From Lepus europaeus (Eukaryota; Chordata; Mammalia; Lagomorpha; Leporidae): a DNA stretch of 64,000 bases. The DNA lies in NCBI RefSeq assembly GCF_033115175.1, contig NC_084836.1:66709797-66773796 (forward strand). The letters run 5' to 3'. The notes under the pieces were generated by a model. The model was not told the DNA's origin. It did not search any database and worked only from the letters and a program-made list of their open reading frames with translations. The position numbers were made by a program, and so were the translations under genes. Each line of letters begins with the position of its first letter. Position 1 is the first letter of the stretch. Shown here one piece after another: positions 17,880-28,100 of this stretch.

Positions 17880-20720
17880 CAGCAGCGGGGTCTCCGCCCA
17901 GGCTCTCCGGGCCTCCGCGCGCAGCCGCTATTGTTGGCATGGGGGGCGCTGGGCTAGGTTCTGCCGGATACTCCCCGGCCTTTGTGGCGTGGGATCTTCT
18001 CCCCGTTCTCTTTCGCCTCCCCGGATGACTCCGATCGCCTAGAAGACGGACCGCAGGACGGAGAGCGCGGGTCTCGGCGCATCCTCCCCCAGTTCGCGGA
18101 TCTCAGGCCTGGAGCTCCGCCGGCTGCGCTCCCCGGCCAGGCCGCTCTGAACGCGCGCAGCAGCGGCCACAGGGCGGCAGATGCCGACGAAATGAGGATG
18201 GGCTGAGGAAGTCCTTTTTCAACACACGCACTTGTCTCGGCCCGATTTGGCTCTGTCCAAACGGGCCATTTTCTCTAGGTTTCGGACTTTAGGCACAAAC
18301 CCCTTCCTTCTACGCAGTCGATCCCGTTTGCAGTCGGGAGGCGCTAGCCAAGAGCCATCGGCAAAATTCGCATTCCAGGTGTCTTGCTCCCTCAAGCCCC
18401 CCCCCCCCCCGCGAGCCCAGGGGTTTTCAGGACCCTACCGAGGACCCAGGCAATCTAAGTGTCCAGCCCCCGCAGGCACCACCTTGGTTTTGTTCGCCTT
18501 TAAATCCCGCCGCACACGCAACTCACGCGCCCCTTCTTTAACCAGGCTCGGACAAAAACGCCGCTCCCGGCCTGGGTCCCCAGGGCCGGCGGGAGGCTCG
18601 GGTGCGAAGCTGCCAATCTAAATGCGGCTTTGGCGAGAGACGCTCGCCGCCGGGAGCGGTCTAGGGCTGGGTTAGGAGGCTAGGAGAGACTCGCAGCCCC
18701 CCGACGCTGGGCAGCTGCGTCCAGCCGGGTCCGACCCGCCAGCGCTGCGCTGCCCACGCGCAGAACTACAGTGGGTCGGGCTGCAGCTCTGGAACCGCCG
18801 CGCGATTGGTGCGCCCTAACTGCGGGTTCATCAGAACGCAGGGCGAGACAAGGGGTGGCTTGAGTGTTGGTCCCTGGGCCACCCGCTCCCGCTGCAGCTG
18901 GCCTGGCTCCACCGTGCCCCGCTCATTAACTCCGGGGCTATGAAAGCTGAAGGCAAGGCTGCGGACCAAGGCTTTTCTTGCACACCCGAGGCAGGCGGTG
19001 TCCTGCAGCACCCCTCCTCGCCTTCTCTGGGCCTCCACCCCTCCCTCCACATCCTCGCGGCCTCGGCCACGACGGAGCGGAGCGTGGAAGATGAGTCAAT
19101 TATAAAATCCATGCCTTCCCTGGTGGCAGGGACAGAGCCGCTGCGGGAAGCACAGGCTGCCAGCGATCACTCCGGCTCGCATGCCAGCCCAGGAGGTCGG
19201 AAATTAGTAGATGCGGTGCTGTCTTCTCCTTGGTCCGCCGAGACCTCTGCCAGCCCTGGCGGCCCAGTTCAAGGTCTCTGTCTGGTTTGCAGAGAGCGGT
19301 TCTGCCACATATGCAAATGAAACAGGGCCTGGGTCCCAGAAGGGACGTTAGTGAGAGCTGGGCGGGCGGCTGGAGGGGAGGTAACAGCCGCGCATGGGGC
19401 TGGCCTGGACCCTCTCGGTCTCATCCCCCTGTAGCGGTTCAGGCTTGGAGGGGGACCTTTGTCAGGTAGGGGTAGGGGGCTCAATTTCCTTCATCGCTCC
19501 CAGGCTCCTGTAGGGATCAACGCCCGCCTTATTCCCTGCCCTTCCTTCGAAGACTGGGACTGAAAAAGCAGACCAGGAGACACCCCCTCCTTCCCCAGGT
19601 GCTGCTTTTGGGCAATCCGCAACCTGGAGAAGGGGCTGGACAAGGCTGAGTGAGAGAGCTCCGTCCAGCCTCCTGGCTCACTCGAGAGCTTGGGGACAAG
19701 AGTACTTCCTCCCATCCCTCTCACGGGGCTCCTCTGCGCCCCGGTCCAGATCCACCAGAATACCCTAGTCCAATTACCCTTGTGTGTTGGGAGGGGGGAA
19801 TAGGGCAGGGGTGGGTAATCCCAGGAAGGACCATCCGGGAGATGCCCTCTGCACGCCTAGCTGGGCCATCCCCCACATCTCCCTATTCTGTCTTTCCCGC
19901 GGTGCACTAACAGTTAAACATCTCCCCGGCTCTGACATTTTCCACCTCCACCAGCAGAGGATCTCCTCCGCCCGGTGAATTACTGAGTGTCAGAAGAGGT
20001 GTGGGGACCAAGTTCACACACACACACACACACACACCTCATCAAACGCCACACCCACGGCCGCCTGCAGCGCATCGCAGCGCCCCAGGCCTGACTTCGA
20101 AGCCGGCTGGGGGTGAGCACTACCCCCAGTACACGCGCCCCTCGCCCCGACCCCTCTGGCCATGCCCGGGGTCGCCCGCCCCCAGCACGGCTCCGGGGAG
20201 GAGCTGAAATCTGCCGGAGGCGGAGGGGGGCGGTCTGCTCCACACAGCTATTCAGCTGTCTCCCAAACACCCCAGGGCCCTCGTCTGGGGCAACGGGCGC
20301 AGGCGGACGGGGGTGGAAGCAATCGACGCAGTGGGCCGGCGGGGACTCGAGGATGCACTGCCGGCCCCGAGCTGGGCTGGACGAGTGGGGATCCACTTAC
20401 CGTTGGAGACCGAAGGCGGAGGTCTTCAGCCTCTAGAAACCTTCCAGCCCCCCCCTCCCCGAGGCCGCCCGCAGGCCCAGCGGCCACAGCCCAGGAGGGC
20501 GGGGCGCGCGAGGCGGAGGGAGCGGCCGGCGGCAGCGCGCAGGGGCTGAGTTGCCGGAGCACCTCTGGAGAGGCCGTCTTTTATGGGCGTTATTAGCGCC
20601 CCTGTCTAGACTGCAGACGACACCTCCTCAGTGTGTAAACAGAGGCGACCGGCTCCGGCGGGAAGGGGATGGCGCGTCTACGGCCCCCCTCCCCGGAAGA
20701 TCAAGGCCTCCCCCCCCCCC
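17880..20720. promoter_or_regulatory. CpG-rich stretches in HOXC12-HOXC13 spacer
   Basis: Two GC-rich, CpG-frequent segments (about 17880-18920 and 20040-20720) lie 2.1-4.9 kb upstream of the HOXC12 ATG. No exon or conserved protein is visible. Poly(C) at 18398-18411 and a CA repeat interrupt them. They may belong to the continuous CpG-rich chromatin of the cluster or hold a noncoding-RNA promoter. Confidence 0.4.
20017..20038. repeat. CA microsatellite
   Basis: About eleven CA units following GTTCA. Confidence 0.9.
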
Positions 20721-21030
20721 CCCGCCTGTGCTCTCAGTGATGTCAAGGTCAGAAAGACCTAGTCACGGTCAAGGCTAAAAGAGGAAGAGCCTGGTTGGTT
20801 GCTAAAGAGCTCCGGCGGTGGCGGCCTCTTCCTCCTCCTCCTCCTACACCCCCCTCCTCCTCCCAGAAGCCCCTCGCTCCCCAGGGCCCCTCGCTCCTCC
20901 ACCAGCGCAGGTCTAGAGATACATCTGCCCCAATGGGGCCTTGCAGCTTCTTAGGAGAGGGCTCTGAAACCATCCAAGACCTTCCGGGTGGATCTGAGGG
21001 TGGGGAGCCCTTTTGTGAATAGAATGAGGT

Positions 21031-21129
21031 CACAGAGGGAGCTGCGGCAGGCAGGCCAGGGCTGTCAGGAGAGATGGCGCCACAGAGGGAGCTGCGGCGG
21101 CAGGCCAGGGCTGTCAGGAGAGATGGCGC
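21031..21129 (+). repeat. 50 bp tandem duplication with YY1-like core
   Basis: Units 21031-21080 (50 bp) and 21081-21129 (49 bp) are identical apart from one base change or deletion in the GCGGCAGGCAGG segment. Each ends GAGATGGCGCC (21071-21081 and 21120-21130), which resembles the YY1 core AAGATGGCGGC. The near-identity indicates a recent duplication. Confidence 0.9.
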
Positions 21130-22343
21130 CTACCCCGCGGGCCTGCCCTTGCCTTGCACACCCGCGGACTTGCTGCATCCCCCCACCCTCCCCACCCCCA
21201 CCCCCACCCCATCCCCCACGCCCTCACTTCGCCACCTATGGGTCAACTTCAGGACCTAACAGCCCCGGAGAGGTGTGCTGAGATAGCTGCTGGCCTGTGG
21301 GTTCCTGCTGCTGGGCTCCTGGCTGAAAAAACCATCTGGCCGGCCCCAGGTCTGGAGACTAGAACTGGTGGGGAAGCTGCCCCCCCCCCCCCCATCATCA
21401 TCACCAAACTCCAGGAAGGATCTGAGTTCTCCTTGGCAGCCTCTGGGTGAAGAGACCCCAGCCCACCTGCCCCTACTTCTCCTCCCAGGCAGGTGGGGGA
21501 GTGGGAAGTGCCATCACATTATAAAAGCATGGGAGCCACCATCCCAGGGAAAGCTCTGGGCTCCCTAGTCCCTTGCTCTTGCATTATTTGCCTTTGCTCC
21601 CAGCCTTATTCTAACAAACACTGGTAGACCAGCCTTGAAGAGGAAGGACTTTTTGTGGATATAAATAATGGAGAGGAAACACACTCTACCGCAGGGTGTG
21701 CTGAGTGACAACCTCCACGTACACACTTAGGTTCATAAAAGCCAGACACGTGTGTGCACACGCACCCTCACGCTCACGCACTCCTTCCCAGAGATGTCTC
21801 ACGGCGTCCCCAGTGATGGTGCCCCAGACAGAGGAAGGAAAGGTCAGGGAAAGAAGTGCCTTTTCCCGGCCTCCCTCCCCAGAACACGCCCGCTCAGAGT
21901 GCCTGCCTACTCCCAGTGAGACACATCTGCACAGTCAGTCCGGGCAGGCATCGTGGAAACCCTCCAGAATCCATCCAGGACGGGAGAGATCCTGACAGCC
22001 TGGCTCCAGCAGAGCGCAGTCCTTGCTGGGGTTACCAGTGTCCGCTGCTCCCCCTCAGTTGCCTGCCTGAGGTTTCCTCTGCACTTTTCCTTTGCCTTCA
22101 GCCCTCTGGGGTCTTGAGTTGGGGGTGTCTCGGTAGGGGAAGACTCGCTCATTTGACTGTATATGGGTTTTGTGCAGAAGTAGGAGGATCCCTTGGAGAA
22201 CTTTGGACTTCTCTGTCCACCAAGTGCCCCCTCCCCAACTTTCACTGTGTTTGTCTTTGACATGGGGCTTCCCAAAAGAGCCAAGAGGGCTGGGAGACAC
22301 TATCAAGAGAGCCCCGGGCTCTTGCCGCTTAGTTCTCTTTTCT

Positions 22344-22372
22344 GACCACACACACACACACACATACACAGA
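22344..22372. repeat. CA microsatellite
   Basis: ACACACACACACAC with a single CATACACA variation at its end. Confidence 0.9.
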
Positions 22373-22635
22373 GTCTTCAATACTTTCCATTCCAGGGGGA
22401 GACCCTGGGAGGCTTGGAAGAGAGATGGGGTGGTGGGTGGGGAGAGAAAGGGGGTGTGGAATTGAGAATGAACCTTATTCTTGGGCAAATCCCCTACTCT
22501 CTTATATTTCACTGCCCACCATGGTGGTCAGCCCTGAGCTGGTGTCAAGTAGAACAGTACTGGAGCCACAGCGGGAGGAGCAGCAGAGCCCCCAGGAAAA
22601 GGGAATTCTTCAGGCTCTTTGTCTCTCATGCTATG

Positions 22636-22647
22636 TGTGTGTGTGTG

Positions 22648-22694
<47 letters not shown>
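22636..22694. repeat. GT then GA microsatellite
   Basis: TGTGTGTGTG is followed by about 20 GA units. The arginine/glutamate ORF here is the repeat. Confidence 0.9.
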
Positions 22695-22697
<3 letters not shown>

Positions 22698-23644
22698 CCA
22701 GAAACATTTAAACATTTATTCAAATGCAATTTTAAAAACTTCAGTCCCATCAAAGGGAGAATGGAGAACTCTGATTTCCAACCTGATGCCTCCAGTTTTT
22801 CTGGGCCTTGGGAGAGGAAAAATATTATATATAAATAAAAATTGCTGCAGTAAAGATTTAATCTGAGATAACATTGTTTTAGGCTATATTGCTTTTTGAA
22901 AGTCTCTTAACCTGACAACTTAACGATCTCATTAACTCTGCCAGATAGGGAGATAGGCACAGACGCGACAAGGAAAACAAATTAGTGGCAGCGTCTACAT
23001 GGGCTCCCAGGAAGGCTAGAGAGTAAAAGTGAGGTTGGCTTGGCAAACTGGGGGCCCAAGGACTCCCAGCAGCCCCGCCCATTGGCCTAGGTTAGTGGGA
23101 AGAAAAGAGTTCTGCTGAGCTAGGCAGGCTGGGCAGACCTGCGCCAACCCAACCCTAGCCCAGACTGGCTGCTGCAGGGGCTTGGGAGCCTGGGGGGCAG
23201 TAAGGGCCTCCGGAGCCTCCCACCACTCTGCTACTACTACCTCCCCCTCTCCCCCAGCTTCTGGTTAGCACAGCACCCTCTGAACACCCAGAGCCAGAGC
23301 TGAGCCCCAACTATTAACTGCAGTGACGAGCAATGGGCTTTAGTCACTCACCTGTCTCCCGGCAGTCACTTGCCAATCAACGTTTCACTTCCTGGACAAA
23401 TGTGCAGCTAAACTGGGTATTAGCATGGGAAGAGCTTTTCTACTGCCTCAATGGTAAAGACTGCACCTATAACTCAAAGAACTCAAGTGGAGCCAAGTAG
23501 GGGTTTGGGATCAACCTAAATGGGGGTGCTGTGTGCCCTCTGCTCCCTGCCTCTTTGGCTGCATAGGGGCGCCAGGCATCAGAGACGGCCCTGAAGAGCC
23601 AGTGGCAGAACGGGTTTCAGAAGGAACCTGGACAATAAAATCAT

Positions 23645-24904
23645 GGCAAAAAAAAAAAAAAAGATTTTATTTTAAAAACAGGTTTGTGGATTTTTTTTTT
23701 TTGCATTCAGTACATTGTCATTCAGACATCACAATACTATATACAGATAAACAACATTTTTTCTTTTAAAAAAAAGAGCCTGTTTCTGATGGACATTTCA
23801 AAAGAACACTGTTTTGTAATGGGCCAGTGGGAAGGGAGGAGGTGAAGGGGCCCCTACGGCACCAAGCTGGCCTTGGAGGAGGAAAGTGCGTCTGGCTGAT
23901 CCGGCTCCAGTTCTGCTTGCCTCCTGGACTACTGCTCCTCTACTGATTTCCTAGGGAAATCACTCAAAGTGAAAGTGTGAAGCCTCTCCCGAGCCACGGC
24001 CTGGATGGAGGGAGGTGGAGAGGAACTCTGCGGGGTTGGGGGCGGGACCCACTCTCCATCCCCTTGGAAGAGAAGTTTGCCCTTAGGAAGAAGTTCTGCT
24101 GTTTGCCTAGCCCGGACCCCAAGCTCAGGGCTGGTGGTGGTGGGGTGAGCGCACCGAGCAGCGCCGCTAAGGTCTTCCTTCTCCCCGGATTTCCACGCGA
24201 TGACCGAGCCGCCGGCGGCGGATCGCGGGGAGGCAGCGGGGGCAGGGCCGGGACTGAGAAAATGCTGTTCCTTCGTTGCAATGAAGGGGTCGGGGCTTCT
24301 GTGGACACAGACCCGAAAGAGAGAAAACCCAGCGGCGAGCTCCGAGCGGGTCTATAACTCAGCCGCGGCCGGATGCCTAGCAATGATCATGGACATTAAC
24401 GCGATTTGTAAAATACGCACAGAGAAATCTCAATGGGAAATCGTGCCTCAGGAGTGCGGGACAGAGGGGAAAGAGGAACTGCCGGGAAGGCAGGGGCTCG
24501 CCGGGTGCTGCGGCTCCGCACGCCCGAGGAGGGCGATCCACCAGCCTGGCCGGCGATGGGGTCTTCCGGGGCGCCCCGGCCCTGCCTGGGTTCCGATGGT
24601 TGGGCTCTCGGCTGCCCCGTCCTCGTCCTTCTCGGGGGGCGGACGAGGGCGAGTAGAAACCTCCTCCCACAGCCACCCCGACCCGCGTCCAAAGCCGCTG
24701 AGGCCTGGCGGGGCCCTCGGGCTTGGGGTTGAGGCTGGGGTGGGATGCGGAGCAGGCAGGCGAGGCCTCTCGGCCTCCCGTGGGCGCGGTTCCTCTTTCT
24801 CATCAACGTTCAATACTCCTCCGCACCGGCGCAGCGTCCTTCGGTGGGCTCGGGCACGGTACAAAGCGGCGACATAAATAGGCGGGGCGGGCGGCGCGGG
24901 GCGG
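23645..24904 (-). other. HOXC13: HOXC13 3'UTR
   Basis: About 1.25 kb lies between the stop codon and a minus-strand AATAAA at 23671-23666, matching the usual length of the HOXC13 3'UTR. The distal part is AT-rich (TTTTAAAATAAAATC on the minus strand) after a GC-rich proximal half. Cleavage is expected about 15-25 bases past the signal. A plus-strand poly(A) run at 23648-23662 sits at that place. Confidence 0.65.
23666..23671 (-). terminator. HOXC13: HOXC13 polyadenylation signal AATAAA
   Basis: The minus strand reads AAAATAAAATC. It is the first strong hexamer well beyond the stop codon. Confidence 0.6.
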
Positions 24905-25161
24905 TCAGGTGGAGTGGAGGTGCGGCGCTTTCGATTTGCTGACCACCTTCTTCTCTTTGACTCGGCGGTTCTGGAACCAGATGGTGACCTGGCGCTCCGA
25001 GAGGTTCGTGGTGGCTGAGATGCGCCGGCGCTTCTCTTTGGTGATGAACTTGCTGGCTGCGTACTCTTTCTCCAGCTCCTTCAGCTGCACCTTGGTGTAG
25101 GGCACGCGCTTCTTGCGCCCACGCCGGTAGCTGCTCACCTCGGGCTGCAGGGGAACCACGT
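24905..25161 (-). CDS. HOXC13: HOXC13 exon 2 (homeobox)
   Basis: The acceptor CTCCCCCAG ends at 25162. The exon starts AC GTG GTT CCC, completing aspartate codon 241 (D-VVPLQPEV). It encodes the entire homeodomain and ends at the stop codon at 24907-24905. Confidence 0.97.
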
Positions 25162-28100
25162 CTGGGGGAGGGGAGAGAAGGTACGTGAAACGCGCGGCTG
25201 TGCTGGGGCCGCAACTCCGCGGGAACCCGCACGCCGCCCTGCCTGGTGAAGCCCCCTAATCCTTTGTACCTCTGATATTAGCAAGCAGTTAGGGTGAGGT
25301 CACACGGATACTCGCTCAGTAATTCAGTTAATGCGATTTAAAAAAATAAATAAATAAAAATGAGTGTAAACACTCCATGATGAAAAAATAAATAAATGTT
25401 TCAAATAAACACAGGATCAGTACAACTGATTTCTTCTTTAGACCTAGGCTGGGATATGGCTCTGCAGGGCCTTCTCTCCCTGGCCCCTTATAGGACCAGT
25501 CCCACATGCCATCCTAGCTGCCTGCTGGCTTGACCAGGATTCAGAAACCTCTCCTTCCCGCAGTTAGATCTTTCGGGTGCCCATCTTGGCTTATTCCCCG
25601 TCCCTTTGGGATGAGAAGGAGGTCTGTTTTACATTCGGGGGAGGGTAGGGTATGGCAGGCAGGGGTTCACCATCAGTGGGCACAAACCACCAAGTGGGTC
25701 TGCCTGCCTTAGGGCACTGGTCCTGCATTGGGATCTGAGGAACCAACGGATAGAGAAGCAAAGTGTCCCACGGTGCAGGCGGACTCGGAGACCAATCACT
25801 CTAGGAATTGGGGCTCCATGTTGTGAACCACCAAGCAACCAGGGTGGGAGGTCCTGACCACCGAGACACAGGAAACTAGGAGACACAGGAAACTAGGTTT
25901 CTGGATGTAGGAGGGGGCCCGGTCCCCCCTCCCCAGACAGAATAAATTCTGCCCCAACCTCCTCCCCATTCGGTTCCTTTTAGAGTGCAGGAAACTGGTT
26001 ACATTCCACAGAGCAAGCCTCACCCTAAACCCTAAACACCTCATCATCCCAACCCGGAGCAGTTCCTTTCTGTAGGCTCTGACGATTTCACCAGGGCGAA
26101 ACCCAACAAGGCACTTCCAGGCTCACTGTCCAGTCAACCCTCAGTCCTGCCAGTGAAGGGTCGCAGCAAAGCTTGCTAGGGGAGGTGGAGAGCTGGGGGC
26201 GAATCATCTGGATAACCCAGTCCTCACCTTCCTCAGGCAGAAGCCAGCGAGTAGGGTGGAATCTCTGGGGTGCCTGGAACCCATCTTTCTTACTGCCCTT
26301 ACAGGCCAGAGTGAAGACCCAAACTCCTTCCCTGGCATCCTCATCAACCCCCTCGCTACACCTGTCCCCATTGGGTCTGCTCTCTCCCAGGGGCCGTCTA
26401 CCCAGGACAAGGAGAACAGGAGTCCCATCTGACGCAAGTAGAGGGGAAATAAAAACTCTCAGGAAGGACGTGGCGGAGAGGGGTCCTCTTTATGGTGACA
26501 ATTTCTCAGGAAAATTGCCGGACCTGGGATTTTTTTCTGCCTCTGTATAAATAAGCCAGGTTTTTTTTTTTTTTTTAATTTGAAAAACAAAACAACTCCC
26601 CTTTAACAGCTAAGAGCTTTTAAAGTTAACAAAGTTTTTTTTTTTCTTAGAGGATAATTTTTAAAAATTCTCAGTTTTCAAATTTGTTTTATAGATGTGG
26701 TTGTGGTTCAGGAAACTGATGATTCAAGGACAAGAACAAAAATGAAGAGGGTGAGTGGTGATACCATGAGATTTTGTTTGTCTGCTTTTGTTGTAAATTC
26801 TCAGAACATTTCTTTGGGCTTATTGTATTAAGCCTATTTGAGACGCTCAAGAATCTGAGGCTCAGTCTAGGTAAAATAATTTAAATGGCAAAGCCAGGCT
26901 TTAAACCCAGACTTTCCTGACTTGCAACATAACCATACAGTAAGTTTTAAGATGCAAACAGGCCGCCTTATACCGTCCAGCGTTAAGACATCTCCTTGGC
27001 CTTGGACAGTAAAGTGTGGTGGAGGTGGGTTTCCTTTCTGAATTAACCAGATAATTGTCTCTGGTTTTCAACCTCACTCATAATTACTTACCTAATTTTA
27101 GATCTCTAAATGCCCACTCTAAATCCTCAATGGGATTTCATCAACATAACCCTTAAACATATCAGCTTTAAACAAGGGGCCGAACGGGTTATATTTCTCT
27201 ACAGGATGCCCAGGCTTGACCTGGCGGAGTTTTTGCATGGATCAGACCAAGACGCAGGCTTTTGGGGGAAACAACTCCAGCCTTGTCTTTCCACGGAAGC
27301 CCCCTTGCGTTGTCTGCGGCCTCGTCTGGAGAGGAAGCGAGGAAGCGTGCTCTGCAGATATGGAACCGTCTGGTAGCTCAGATCTTGAGTTGTATCTACG
27401 CGGCCTGAAGGGAGTGGGGATTTGACTATCACTGTTACCAACACAGCTTCCCCACTCTCCCTCCATCACACCTGGGAGCCTGGCAGACACCTCTGAGGCT
27501 CCAACGCTCTGCCATAGTGTTCTCCTAAGAGCCTGAGGGGTCCCTGGCTACAGCTTCCACAGCCCCCTTCTCTCTCACAAGTGGGCTCTGGGTTCCCAAG
27601 AGGGGCCCAGACCAGCTAGAAACCCAGCCAGCTGCTCTTCTCAACCCAAAGCCAAAAGCTTTCAACAGAGACTTCCAATGCAGTCCACTTCTTCCTCTCC
27701 CCAAATCCAGTCTCTATATCTAATTCTCTCCTGGAATTTCTGCCTCCTGCTGTCAAAAAAAAAAAAAAAAAAAAAGTGTCTACACTCACCATAGGAAGGA
27801 ACAAAATAAAACAAAAACTCAGAGCAGTGAAGCAAGGGTCTGTGTAATTGGGAGACAGAAGAAGCCACAACACATCTCAGTCCTAATTATCGGGATCTTT
27901 CTGAACAATTGCCTGCATCTCCCACACCAGCCCAGACTGCTATAGACAAGGGTTCTGAGAGCCAGAGGCGCTGAAGAGAGACAGTGATGTTTATGCCTAG
28001 ATGCCGCTGAACAAACCACAATTGCATAGACAGAGTTATCTGGAAATCTCCTACTTCTAAAAGATCTCTGTGTGGGTAGAAAGATGGAGGGTGTCTGAAG

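Larger units (their letters stand above)
20721..23644. other. HOXC12-HOXC13 spacer, HOXC13-proximal
   Basis: No exon is recognised. Poly(C) runs are at 20709-20723 and 21380-21393. The tandem duplication at 21031-21129 and two microsatellites are listed separately. AT-rich, conserved-looking sequence lies at 22840-23000 (TAAAGATTTAATC, GATAACATTGTTTTAGG) and 23320-23480. It ends at the expected HOXC13 cleavage site. Confidence 0.6.
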
